NCBI GenBank assembly: GCA_014529385.2
Contig: CM043963.1
Location: 63,849,469 to 63,913,468 of the forward strand
Direction: 5' to 3'
Length of the DNA stretch: 64,000 nt
From: Adiantum capillus-veneris
Taxonomy: Eukaryota; Streptophyta; Polypodiopsida; Polypodiales; Pteridaceae
Within the stretch, counting starts at the first letter, position 1. Every line of letters starts with the position of its first letter. Below the pieces are notes generated by a model. It did not search any database, was not told where the DNA came from, and worked only from the letters and a program-made list of their open reading frames with translations. A program made the translations under genes and the position numbers. Shown here one piece after another: positions 22,102 to 31,677 of the stretch.

Positions 22102-23166
22102 TGTTGAAAGGTCAACTTTCAACAACGCTTGCACAAAGATTCCATAAAGATCCCTCAAAGATTCTCTAAAGATTCCAAATAAAGATGCTGATGAAGTGAT
22201 GAAGACGAAGATGGATGCTGTAATGTGAAGATACAAGCTCATGGACATCATCAAATATCCCGTTATTATCATTTTGAGCCATTACGTCCACTTTTGTAAT
22301 GTTTACGGGAACTTCATATTTTAAGTCGGCAATTGTATTGAGGCCACAGATGCTTGTTGGATGAGCAAAGTCAGCTCACGGTGTTGTAATTAATCTCTAT
22401 AGAAGCCTAGGGACAAATAAGGTCATTTTGGTCGGACATTAGGTTTTCTAAGGCTTAGTATATAAGCCAAAACCTAAAGCTTTGTAAAGGGACTTCTAAT
22501 AAATCTGATCTTCTGTGTCGTTGGGAGACTGCGAGAGAGTGAGAGAGAGTGTGTGTGTGCTACAGGAGCTACGGTGGTCGGAATCGCAAATGGAGAGCAG
22601 CAGTGTGTTGCCCACAAGGAGAGCTACGCGTTGATGCTTACATCACGCGCGTTCGTCTGTGTTTTGGCAGATTTACCCGTGAGCTACTTTTGGAGTTTCG
22701 GTGAGTAACTGTTGTCCGTTTTTGCATTTCAGCATATCCATGCGATCAGAGCGAGTAGAGCTACACATTAGGCACTTTAGTTTTTGGAAACGTCGACCTG
22801 CAAAAACCGGCCAGACATCCTACGCGTTTCTGCACGGAGGGTATTGAGTAGGTTTTTTTTTGTCACGGACCTTAGGGAGAGTGGCCTATTGGTGTTAATA
22901 GGATATCCCTCAAGTTTTGTAACGTTTCGAGAACGTCTAATGGGCTTTTGGCTTGCGGTAGCATCATAGGAGACTCTCACATTCACAGAACCAATGGCAT
23001 GTAGAGTTGATATCTCTGTAGGAAGTAGTCATTAGTCGGTCGAGTAGAGGTTGACACCCTTTGCTTGATTCCACGCTCCTGCGGGTTGAGCTTCGTCCTC
23101 AGTTGACATTATATGTTAGGTGAGTTCTCGCTATGCTGACGTCCGTCGCGGCGTACCCGTCCAACA
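22102..23166 (+). repeat. Element E 5' LTR (1,065 bp)
   Basis: TGTTGAAAGGTCAAC to GTCCAACA, matching 30616-31677. The U5 part contains one half of the leader palindrome plus its CGCG centre at 22813-22827, and the last 30 bp (GACGTCCGTCGCGGCGTACC) resemble the LTR end of F. Confidence 0.95.
22459..22466 (+). promoter_or_regulatory. TATA box of element E 5' LTR
   Basis: TATATAAG, with AATAAA at 22499 about 40 bp downstream; the pair is repeated in the 3' LTR at 30973-30980. Transcription would start near 22490. Confidence 0.7.
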
Positions 23167-23167
23167 T

Positions 23168-23186
23168 TGGCGCCGCTGTAGGGGAC
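23168..23186 (+). other. Primer-binding site of element E (TGGCGCC type)
   Basis: TGGCGCCGCTGTAGGGGAC begins two bases after the LTR terminus. TGGCGCCG-type sites are known from Athila and Tat Ty3/gypsy elements, and set E apart from the tRNA-Met-primed chromoviruses here. Confidence 0.85.
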
Positions 23187-23707
23187 GAGGGCCGTAAGTA
23201 GGTGACCGAGACTAGTCCTTGAGGATAGAGGTCCCTCTGGCTTGCCAGAGTATATTCATTCTTTTAGATAGGATCGGAGAGTGGTGGACTCTTTTGGTCT
23301 TAGACGGAGTCTAGGGAGTGTGTGTCTGGCCTAGATCCTTCGTCTTAGGTAGTATTAGGTAGTAGTAGGTTGTGGTGTAGATAGTAGGAGTTGGAGTGGT
23401 AGATGTGGTGGTAGGTTGACTTGAGAGTCTATGTGAGGCCAGGAAGCAACTGAGACATCAAAATCACCATCTCACATGATGAGTAGGAGTAGGGTAAGTA
23501 GGATATCTTGATTGTTGATCTAGAGCACTTTATGCATGTCTTATTTGCTCTTAGGCTCATTAGAGAAGTGGAAAACGCTAAGTAGTAAAGACTGTAAGTT
23601 GTGTTTGGAAGCTGATTTGAAGTCTAAAAGTTTATGTGATTATTGCTGAGAGCTCTACAGAGCATAGGGAGTACTACTGCCAGAAAAACATTGCATTTTA
23701 AGACAGT

Positions 23708-23731
23708 AGACATCCTACGCGTAGGATGTCT
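23708..23731 (+). repeat. Leader palindrome E-1 (24 bp, perfect)
   Basis: Perfect inverted repeat with 18-bp core CATCCTACGCGTAGGATG, flanked by AGA and TCT. Confidence 0.98.
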
Positions 23732-23999
23732 CCAGGGCACTTTTGGTAGGGAATTTGGGAAAACTGAGGTTGCCAGTGGGTTCAGAGGGTAGGTTTTACC
23801 CTAGTAACATATTGACTTGGGTGTTTTTCCCTATTTTTGTTGACCAAAAGCCAAAAGGTGGAGTCAGAAAATGCAAAATTTCAGAAAAGGCTTAAATTGA
23901 GTGATCTTTGCATGTTTTTGCAATTGTGAAGCATACTTGCACTTGCTGAGAGCATAAGGAAGCATCAGGGACACTTCAGTCTCAGAAAATCAGCAGTAC

Positions 24000-24019
24000 A
24001 CATCCTACGCGTAGGATGT
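24000..24019 (+). repeat. Leader palindrome E-2 (20 bp perfect, 28 bp with one mismatch pair)
   Basis: Same core; flank changed to GTAC/CTAC, so pairing extends outward past a C-C mismatch, a possible compensated change. Confidence 0.95.
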
Positions 24020-24157
24020 CTACAGGGTGATCTGGTGGAAATTTTGAAATTCTGAGTTGACCAGAGTGTTCAGAAGGTAGGTTTTACCCTATTTTCACCT
24101 GGAAAGTGGAAATTTGACCATATCTTGAGAGGATAAGGCCAGATAGACTAAAATTGC

Positions 24158-24213
24158 CAGACATCCTACCCAAATTGTGCCAAGGCATTATTCCAAGACC
24201 AAAACCATAGGAT
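24158..24213 (+). repeat. Split palindrome in element E leader
   Basis: The left arm AGACATCCTA and right arm TAGGATGGCT are separated by about 36 bp in place of the CGCG centre. It is either a palindrome opened by an insertion or a decayed copy. Confidence 0.7.
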
Positions 24214-24281
24214 GGCTGCAGGAGCATGATCTCCATGATATATTGAGTGACACTGAGAGTTTGGACAAAATCTGAACAGTT

Positions 24282-24305
24282 AGACATCCTACGCGTAGGA
24301 TGTCT
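24282..24305 (+). repeat. Leader palindrome E-3 (24 bp, perfect)
   Basis: Identical to E-1 over all 24 bases, although the surrounding sequence is not. Confidence 0.98.
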
Positions 24306-24406
24306 TCAGCTTGATTTAGGACTCCAAACCAACCTATGAGCACACCACTGTGATATGGACATCAAGGAGAAGCTGGGGTGAAAATTTCAAGTCATTCTGA
24401 GCAAAA

Positions 24407-24430
24407 AGACATCCTACGCGTAGGATGTCT
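24407..24430 (+). repeat. Leader palindrome E-4 (24 bp, perfect)
   Basis: Identical to E-1; preceded by GAGCAAA. Confidence 0.98.
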
Positions 24431-24530
24431 CGAGGCCATTTTTAGGTCCAAATGAAATTTTGAGCATACCATTGTGTTGCTGGACTTAAGGGGAGTCTCT
24501 GGACCAAATTTTATTAAATTCTGAGCAGAT

Positions 24531-24554
24531 AGACATCCTACGTGTAGGATGTCT
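24531..24554 (+). repeat. Leader palindrome E-5 (24 bp, one central change)
   Basis: Centre CGTG instead of CGCG, otherwise identical to E-1; the C-to-T change is what deamination of a methylated CpG would give. Confidence 0.97.
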
Positions 24555-25347
24555 CTAGGCTAGTTTTAGGTTCCAGCTGTAATTTTGACCATACAGGAGT
24601 GTTCACAGTGTCACAGAGATTCCAAATCTTCTTTTCATTTTGACCATTCTAAACTGCAATTCACTGTTTTGGCCATAACTTTCACAAACGGTATCGGATC
24701 GGAAAAGTTTTTATATCAAAACGTAGCCTGAGAGCGGCTCTACATATCTTAGACCATTTAGTTCAATTTTAAGGCCTCAAAATGCATCCGGAAGTCAGGG
24801 GTGTCTAAAACCGACAGTTCGAAAGAATTGTGAGGAAACGGTCATGGTTTTTGAAGACTGCTAAGTTAGCACATTGAAATTATCTTTTGGGAAAACCATT
24901 GGTCACCCGCTGGAAGGTGCTCAAGGAACAAGTGTGGCCATCAAAGGTACATCAAGGATTTTTGCATTCATTATGAAAAATTTTGCCAGCTAAATAGAAT
25001 TTTGCAGATTGTGTGCTAAAGTGAACACAGGTTAGCTCGACTCAAGAATCGCTACAAAGGGATCAGTCGTTGCAGTATAGTGGTAAGTTGCATAACTTAT
25101 CACAGTGCTTCCACTAGATCGAGGCCTGCTAAAAATCTCTAGTAAAAGCAAGCAGCCAGACAAGACAGTATCAGTCTTGGCAAGCAAGGGAGCTAAGAAG
25201 TTCAAGCAATGCAAGAAAAGCCAGTTCATAAAACTCAGAGATTAAGGCATCCACAAAATCTGAAGAACCTCAAGCGAAAAAGACCGACACAAGGGTGCTA
25301 ATAATTTTTATTAGCATTGAGGCAAGCAATTAGAGCTATCACTGAAC

Positions 25348-26451
25348 ATGTACAACAAGGGAGTCAAGACGAAAGCAATGGCGTCTCAAAGGAATCAGAC
25401 CAGTCAAGAAGAAGCTTCAAGTACATCCATAGATATTACAAGAGAGAAAATTCGGATCTATCTGATTGGATACTACAAAGGACTGCCATGCTATGAGGAT
25501 GTCAATCGGAATTTGTACATCAAGACAAAGAAAGATACAGAGGAAACTCGGACATCTCAATATGTGGAAGTTGAAACAGCGAAGAATGTACTACACCCAC
25601 ATCCAAATTTCATGGAAGACTGTCTGGGATCAATTTACATGAGGCACGGAAAATACATCGACAATGAGATAGAAATGTTGTACAAGGATCAACTTACAGA
25701 ATTCTACGCATATCCTCCAAGTATTTTTCTGTACAAAGCACAAGATGGAAAACAGAAGTTTGGTACCCTCTATGGAGATGCAGACGGTCGATACTACAGG
25801 GCTGTCACAAGTCATGAAGTTCCTGTAGAAAACAATCATTACTTTATACCAGAAGCGTTTGGCTCAAGAGGAGAAGACTACATGTCTAAAGGTGGTAATG
25901 TATACCATTTTGTCATGGGTTTACCTCTAACTACGCACTTGGAAGAGTTAACAACTACAGCTGTCACTGCACAAATGGGTGGCACAACACAAGGCACAAC
26001 ATGGAAAGACACAACACAAGTCTCGTGCACTGCACCAGCACAAGAGGTACCCGCTATGAAGATAGCCCAACTTCAAAAAGAACTAGCTCGGTCTCAAGAG
26101 CTACTTAACAAAGCACAAGAAGTCATATCATCAGGCATTAAACAGATGCCAACATCAGATATGAAACCCTCTCGAATGGTGGGAGTTCAAACTCAACAAA
26201 GAGACCCTATATCTTCAAGAGTGGGATTAAGAAGTCCAGTTTTACAAGAAGCAGTGTCATTTTCAGGAGTCCAAGTGGAATTTCAAGAAGCATTGGAAGA
26301 TGCCGAGCCAGAGGAGAGACCGCTGGAAATTCACAATGCCCAATATAAAAGGTCAGGTCAAGATGTCATTGTGGTCGACAAATACGATAGGCACTATGAA
26401 ATAGCCGATGTGAAAAGTACGGATGAGTTTGCAATTGTGGGAAACCTGTAA
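25348..26451 (+). CDS. Element E ORF1: tyrosine-rich repeat protein (367 codons)
   Basis: Open from ATG 25348; a second ATG at 25378 (GCAATGGCG) has the better context and may be the real start. I do not recognise a named family. Three copies of a degenerate unit of about 30 residues are visible: YYKGLPCYEDVNRNLYIKTK (about residues 41-60), FGTLYGDADGRYYRAVTSHE (about 136-155) and VVDKYDRHYEIADV (near the end), sharing Y/V-x-D-x(2)-G/R-x-Y. A coiled-coil-prone stretch (KIAQLQKELARSQELLNKAQ) lies about residues 238-257. It sits where gag belongs. The stop TAA at 26449 lies 3 bases after a GGGAAAC heptamer, and ORF2 is open in the -1 frame, so ORF1 and ORF2 may be one frameshift product. Confidence 0.75.
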   Translation: MYNKGVKTKAMASQRNQTSQEEASSTSIDITREKIRIYLIGYYKGLPCYEDVNRNLYIKTKKDTEETRTSQYVEVETAKNVLHPHPNFMEDCLGSIYMRHGKYIDNEIEMLYKDQLTEFYAYPPSIFLYKAQDGKQKFGTLYGDADGRYYRAVTSHEVPVENNHYFIPEAFGSRGEDYMSKGGNVYHFVMGLPLTTHLEELTTTAVTAQMGGTTQGTTWKDTTQVSCTAPAQEVPAMKIAQLQKELARSQELLNKAQEVISSGIKQMPTSDMKPSRMVGVQTQQRDPISSRVGLRSPVLQEAVSFSGVQVEFQEALEDAEPEERPLEIHNAQYKRSGQDVIVVDKYDRHYEIADVKSTDEFAIVGNL

Positions 26452-26475
26452 GTCACATACTTGGACCCCGTCCAA
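26439..26475 (+). promoter_or_regulatory. Candidate -1 ribosomal frameshift site of element E
   Basis: GGGAAAC at 26439-26445 is read in the ORF1 frame as G GGA AAC, the canonical X XXY YYZ phase, two codons before the ORF1 stop. The -1 frame is open from 26427, after a TGA, into ORF2, so the overlap is only about 22 nt. A perfect stem TTGGAC-CCC-GTCCAA lies at 26461-26475, 15 nt downstream, further than the usual 5-9 nt. The simple alternative is loss of one A from an AAAA run. Confidence 0.5.
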
Positions 26476-28139
26476 AAGCACCATCAAGGGAAACGAAAAA
26501 CAAAGATTCGGTTCAATCTTCACCCTCGGTGCAGAACTCAGCAAAATTAACTCGGAAACATAGCCCTAAGGCTATGCAGAAGCCCCACGTCAAAGACCAT
26601 ATACTGATGGAAGAATTAGCATCACAACTGCTAGAAATCATGGATAGTGATTTGATCTTGTATGCAAGCAATAATGGAAGCTATTTTCAGCTTCTTAAGG
26701 ACAAGACGATGAAGGATAAAGAGACAAAGCCAGTGGATACACCTAAGTCAGTCGTAATCTACAGGTTCATGCATGCAAAGAAGAGGTCATATCTGTATCT
26801 AGATACCACTGGAAACCATTATCAGCAGTATTATGGAAAGCTGCCTCGTCCAAAGGGTGCACATGTTGAGATAACAACATATTGCGACCAATGTGCCATT
26901 GGTCATTTAGTGAAGGACTGCCCAGTAAAGCTCTACATGGAAAAGAAGAAGCAACAAGCCAAAAGCAAAGTTCAGATAGTGAAAACAAGGGAACGGAAGA
27001 AAGAATCCCCAACAAGATCTCCGGAAAAGAAGCAGATCTTGTCGCAAAGCACAAAAGATAGGCTCAAGACACAGTTGATTGAAGTCAAGGGTGTCAACGA
27101 CATTATCATAGAGAATCAGGCTTTCAAAAAAGATCAATTGAATCAGTTGATTCAAGATCGTTTAAGGAACCTCAGTGAGGACAAGTCAGAGCATCCACAA
27201 GGTGATGAAGATGAAGCTCGTAGTTCAAGGTTCGAGAGCAAAAGAAGCCAAGATTCTGACGATAGTGAGCCAACACAAGAAGAGGTGGCAGAGGTAACAA
27301 AAATTCTTAGTTCCATGTCACAAGTGGAAGACATGCAAATAGAATCAATGGATGAAGCTGAAAGTCTACCAAATAAATTCTCTAATGTGGACTCTTTATT
27401 GGTGATTGAACAAATCAAAGAGTATGAGAAGCTAAAAGAAGATGTATTTGAAGACATAAAATGCACCAAAGAAAGGGAAATGACTGAGTCCAAGATTGAC
27501 TACCAGGGACAAGCAATACAGGATATGAATGAATATTTTCAAGAAGAAACTCTACAAAAACCCATGGAACAATGGAAACCAAAGGCCACGGCGACCATTG
27601 CATCAGAAGAAGAGAGTAAACCTCAACATCCTCCTACACAAGCTTCAAAACATTTCCAAGAAGAAAAGTCACCATTGAATGACCTTCAAGTGCTAGAAGA
27701 AGTAAATAGTGACAGAGAGCTTCTAAAATCACGAATCAAGGCGTCACAGTCAGAAACTAGCAATGAACACCAACAAGCAGCTACAGCAGAAGATAGTAAG
27801 CACTTGGGACATGCTACAACCAGTCAAATGACAAAGAAGTTCAACATACAAGAGGATGACAAAGCCTTCAAGGCACAAAAGTCTAAGAAAAGTACCAAAA
27901 GCAAAGAGGACATCAGTTACTTGGCAGCCAACAAGAAGATTAAATTCTCATTGGATGTGCATGAGAAACTGAAATTCAATTTTACAGCAGAGATAGATTG
28001 CACTGCCACGACTAATGTCATGTCTTATGGGCTGTGGTTACTTCTAGATAAGCCAGAACTGAATGAAATTCAGGTACAGGTTCCTATATCACATGGAATA
28101 GCCGGTCACAAGTTTAGGGTTTGTGAAAGCTACCCTTAA
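26452..28139 (+). CDS. Element E ORF2: zinc knuckle and retropepsin-like start
   Basis: Open in the -1 frame relative to ORF1 from 26427 to the stop at 28139, with no ATG near its start, consistent with expression by frameshifting. Two further tyrosine-rich units (ILYASNNGSYFQLLKD; SYLYLDTTGNHYQQYYGKLP) precede a zinc knuckle CDQCAIGHLVKDC near 26884-26922, spaced C-x2-C-x3-H-x4-C, one residue short of the retroviral form. A long acidic, Ser/Glu/Lys-rich region follows. The C terminus enters a retropepsin-like fold, with IDCTATTNVMSYGLW where D-T-G-A-T is expected; the catalytic Gly is lost. The domain continues in ORF3. Confidence 0.75.
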
Positions 28140-29295
28140 ACTACAGTCAAAGATAATCAAAGACAAATTCCTAGTGGTGGATTCCTCCAAAATGAATACA
28201 CATTTGATTTTGTCCAAGCACTGGGCAAAAACATTGGCAGAAGAACCTGGATTTTCAACAATGGTCATCACAACTAGCTCTCAAGAAATCCAGCCTACTA
28301 CTGCTCCAAGATTATCGGCTTCCGACAAAGGCAAAGCCAAAATGAGCCCACAAATGTACTACCAACAGAAGCAGCCCCTTAAATCACAGTCTTCAATCCA
28401 GCCCCGAAAGGTTCAAGACAGAGCTTCGACATCAACTGACCACATGCTTCCACATGAAAGACAGACTCCAAAGAAAATCTTTCAACCGAAATACCCTACA
28501 CTGCGAGATCATCGTCGACAAAAATCTTCAAAGGTCTACATCAAAGCTGAAGAAATCAAGGTCAAGGACCCAATATGGGTAAATGAGCCTAGCCGATTGA
28601 CGAAAGGTAAACACATGGGATGGATAGCCTCCCACTACAGCTTAGCAGAGCAAGGCTATTATGAGGGTCAAAAGAAACTTTGGTTACCAAAACCACAAAC
28701 CTCGGCTTATGTGGTGGATAAAGGTTTCAAAAATCGTCCCCAAAAGCAACAAAGCTCATATTTATATCGCCAAAGGAGACAAACCAACAAGGCTCGCCAA
28801 AGGGATGCAGGAAATTTCGAATCCAACTGGCCTTCATACCAACATAGGACTTCATCGATAAATAATCCCAAAAATGGCACTCTTGTACATCTCAATACGA
28901 CATCAAAAACATCATGGGAAGTGCCATCTAGAATTCTTCAAGCACAAGGTTACTATCAAGGAAATCGAAGAATCTGGCTACCAAAGATGCCAGGTAAACA
29001 TTCTTCAAGCAAACGACTTCAGCTTGAAAATAATCGCAATTTCACGGAAGGCAAAATCAAGGACAATGTCACAGTCAAGGCAAAGGATATCTGCAAAGAC
29101 ACGCTAATCACACGATGCAGATACAAATGGGTGCCAAAAGAACAACAAATAACGAAGAAGATTGAAGTCATCTCTAGCTCTCAAGAAATGTCAAGACATG
29201 ATAGACAAAGTGTTACGGGGAATGGAGCGAGCCAATCTTCTCAACCAAGGGACCAACAACAACAAAAAGAAATTTTGACAACCAAGGTCACCTAG
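28123..29295 (+). CDS. Element E ORF3: rest of retropepsin-like domain and WxPK repeats
   Basis: The +1 frame relative to ORF2; a one-base difference in the TTT run at 28120-28122 would join them, so this is probably one broken reading frame, not a separate gene. The first 40 residues complete the protease-like fold (KDKFLVVDSS, then ILSKHWAKTL, the place of the retroviral GRD helix). Then follow two units GYYEGQKKLWLPK (about residues 185-197) and GYYQGNRRIWLPK (about 277-289) and a third, YKWVPKEQQ (about 339). WQPK repeats in the same position follow the protease-like domain in G. Function unknown; basic overall. Confidence 0.65.
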   Translation: MKATLKLQSKIIKDKFLVVDSSKMNTHLILSKHWAKTLAEEPGFSTMVITTSSQEIQPTTAPRLSASDKGKAKMSPQMYYQQKQPLKSQSSIQPRKVQDRASTSTDHMLPHERQTPKKIFQPKYPTLRDHRRQKSSKVYIKAEEIKVKDPIWVNEPSRLTKGKHMGWIASHYSLAEQGYYEGQKKLWLPKPQTSAYVVDKGFKNRPQKQQSSYLYRQRRQTNKARQRDAGNFESNWPSYQHRTSSINNPKNGTLVHLNTTSKTSWEVPSRILQAQGYYQGNRRIWLPKMPGKHSSSKRLQLENNRNFTEGKIKDNVTVKAKDICKDTLITRCRYKWVPKEQQITKKIEVISSSQEMSRHDRQSVTGNGASQSSQPRDQQQQKEILTTKVT

Positions 29296-30580
29296 GTATG
29301 GCAAAAGAAACCAATATTGCCAGTATGGTCCTTTACAAATCCTCTCTTCGAGGATGGGAGTTTTGAATTTCAAAACCTATTCCTGGTCGAAAGCTCCCGA
29401 GAGTAAGTCAAGTCGCCATAAAAATAATGGCATAAGAGTCCAAAGTCGGGCAGCTGAGCCACTAAATGAGCAAGCATTAGACCCAAGCTTCATGTCTTAA
29501 TATTCTTTGTGGTCTATGCATCTAGATATTTAGATTAAAGCTCAAGCTGGAGAGTTGAGCATACATAAAGTCATGTCACTCATGCTGGAAGAGGTGAGCA
29601 TAAGAGTCAAAGTCTACTATTTTAAATGGTGGAGTGGCGGAGTAGTCCAGAAAACACTCACGCACATGAACACAGTGAGGAGAGTGGAAAAAACCTCGTC
29701 GACAAAAACCCTTCTTGTGAGTAACGGCAGCTCTTGAAGTCCAATATATTTTTGCTTCTCTAGCTACATTCACTCCTGGAAGCACCCATTCAAACTCCTC
29801 TCGCACCGCATATTGTTTCCCATGCATCTATCTGTGCAAGCATATATAATGTCCCATCATTGGACATTTGCATTTGACACAATTTGTGTTCCACCCATGC
29901 ACTTACACAACAAAATGACGATGATGAAGTGGTAACAGGTTTCATAAGCATTTGCTCAACAACAATGACTCTGACTTCAAGCTACTGACTCTTATCCACT
30001 GTATATCCAGTAATAGTAGCCATACGGCCATAAGTACTTTAATTCAATAGTTACATCAAACATAAGTACATATAGCCTCACATTTAATGGTGACTAAAGG
30101 CATTTTTTTCCCACTGGATTTTTCCCTCTAGTCCTATCTAGGTATCCCAGACCTTCATTTTGTAATATATGCCACATTTTATTTTTACTATTTTATTTTT
30201 CTTATAAAAACACAGAAAAGCAGACCAACGACATCCCTAAACAACTACATGCTCATCATCTATAGGATCCAAGGGGAGCGGCCCAGAAACAATTCAAAAA
30301 GGCTTCAAGATTACAGGTACACATGCAGGATGACACCCAAAGAACAAAGAATACAGAGCTGCCAAGATAAATACTTGCTGCAACAACAAACCTCACTCAA
30401 CCTATTCACGCTACAACAACCAATCGGAGGGGGAGAGCTATGGCTTCAACTACACTACATGTACAAGAAAAAGGTACCTCTACAACATACAAAGCATCTG
30501 GTAGAAGCAACTGCAACAACAAAAGCTTCAACCAACACCAAAAAATGAAGCACTCGTCCAGGCCACTGCAGACATAGGGT
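29296..30580 (+). other. Element E 3' untranslated region
   Basis: About 1.3 kb without a convincing ORF. It holds a short repeat (GCTGGAGAGTTGAGCATA and GCTGGAAGAGGTGAGCATAA near 29547 and 29584) and a copy of the polypurine tract at 30424. Confidence 0.6.
30424..30437 (+). other. Second polypurine tract of element E
   Basis: TCGGAGGGGGAGAG is identical over 14 bases to the tract at 30602-30615 that abuts the 3' LTR. It could act as a second plus-strand primer, like the central tracts of some retroviruses, or mark a past duplication. Confidence 0.55.
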
Positions 30581-30615
30581 CTTGTCGGGGACGACAAGAC
30601 TTCGGAGGGGGAGAG
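30581..30615 (+). promoter_or_regulatory. Hairpin and polypurine tract before the 3' LTR of E
   Basis: CTTGTCG-GGGA-CGACAAG forms a perfect 7-bp stem at 30581-30598, followed by ACTTCGGAGGGGGAGAG and the LTR. A GGGGAC-containing hairpin before the polypurine tract is familiar from Athila/Tat elements, and an equivalent lies before the LTR of F. Confidence 0.8.
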
Positions 30616-31677
30616 TGTTGAAAGGTCAACTTTCAACAACGCTTGCACAAAGATTCCATAAAGATCCCTCAAAGATTCTCTAAAGATTCTAAATAAAGAT
30701 GTTGATGAAGTGATGAAGACGAAGATGGATGCTGTAATGTGAAGATACAAGCTCATGGACATCATCAAATATCCCGTTATTATCATTTTTAGCCATTACG
30801 GCCACTTTTGTAATGTTTACGGGAACTTCATATTTTAAGTCGGCAATTGTATTGAGGCCACAGATGCTTGTTGGATGAGAAAAGCCAGCTCACGGTGTTG
30901 TAATTAATTTCTATAGAAGCCTAGGGACAAATAAAGTCATTTTGGTCGGACATTAGGTTTTCTAAGGCTTAGTATATAAGCCAAAACCTAAAGCTTTGTA
31001 GAGGGACTTCTAATAAATCTGATCTTCTGTGTCGTTGGGAGACTGCGAGAGAGTGAGAGAGTGTGTGTGTGCTACAGGAGTTACAGTGGTCGGAATCGCA
31101 AACGGAGAGCAGCAGTGTGTTGCCCACGAGGAGAGCTACGCATTGATGCTTACATCACACGCGTTCATCTGTGTTTTGGCAGATTCACCCGCGAGCTACT
31201 TTTGGAGTTTCGGTGAGTAACTGTTGTCCGTTTTTGCATTTCAGCATATCCACGCGATCAGAGCGAGTAGAGATACACATTAGGCACTTTAGTTTTTGGA
31301 AACGTCGATCTGCAAAAACCGGCCAGACATCCTACGCGTTTCTGCACGGAGGGTATTGAGTAGGTTTTTTTGGTCACGGACCTTAGGGAGAGTGGCCTAT
31401 TGGTGTTAATAGGATATCCCTCAAGTTTTTTAACGTTTCGATAACGTCTAATGGGCTTTTGGCTTGCGGTAGAATCATAGGAGACTCTCACATTCACAGA
31501 ACCGATGGCATGTAGAGTTGATATCTCTGTAGGAAGTAGTCATTAGTCGGTCGAGTAGAGGTTGACACCCTTTGCTTGCTTCCACACGCCTGCGGGTCGA
31601 GCTTCGTCCTCAGTTGACATTATATGTTAGGTGAGTTCTTGCTATGCTGACGTCGGTCGCGGCGTACCCGTCCAACA
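30616..31677 (+). repeat. Element E 3' LTR (1,062 bp)
   Basis: Same as 22102-23166 apart from scattered substitutions and small indels. TATA box at 30973-30980; palindrome half-site at 31325-31339. Confidence 0.95.

Larger units (their letters stand above)
23187..25347 (+). other. Element E leader (2.2 kb, non-coding)
   Basis: No long ORF. G/T-rich GTAGTAGGT-type sequence at 23340-23410, five palindromes at 23708-24554, and two homologous blocks of about 290 bp around the first two palindromes (both followed by GGTAGGTTTTACCCTA). The length suggests packaging, dimerisation or translational-control functions. Confidence 0.7.
22102..31677 (+). mobile_element. Element E: non-autonomous LTR retrotransposon with its own ORFs
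   Basis: LTRs of 1,065 and 1,062 bp (TGTTG...CCAACA), an Athila/Tat-type primer-binding site, hairpin and polypurine tract before the 3' LTR, and flanks ATGCA/GTGCA (target duplication with one mismatch). The LTRs differ by scattered bases, roughly a few percent by eye. The internal 7.4 kb encodes about 1,250 residues in three overlapping ORFs, with a zinc knuckle and a retropepsin-like domain, but no RT, RNase H or integrase. It must move with enzymes supplied in trans. Confidence 0.93.

Noticed and set aside
23708-24554. Regularly recurring palindromes as a CRISPR array
   Set aside because: Intervals vary from about 120 to 290 bp and contain related sequence; there are no uniform spacers or cas genes, and the context is a plant retrotransposon leader.
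26448-26534. Possible 87-nt intron with GTAAGT donor and TGCAG acceptor between E ORF1 and ORF2
   Set aside because: The signals look good, but splicing would lead into a stop (TAA) within five codons and not into the ORF2 frame; the frameshift or indel explanations fit better.
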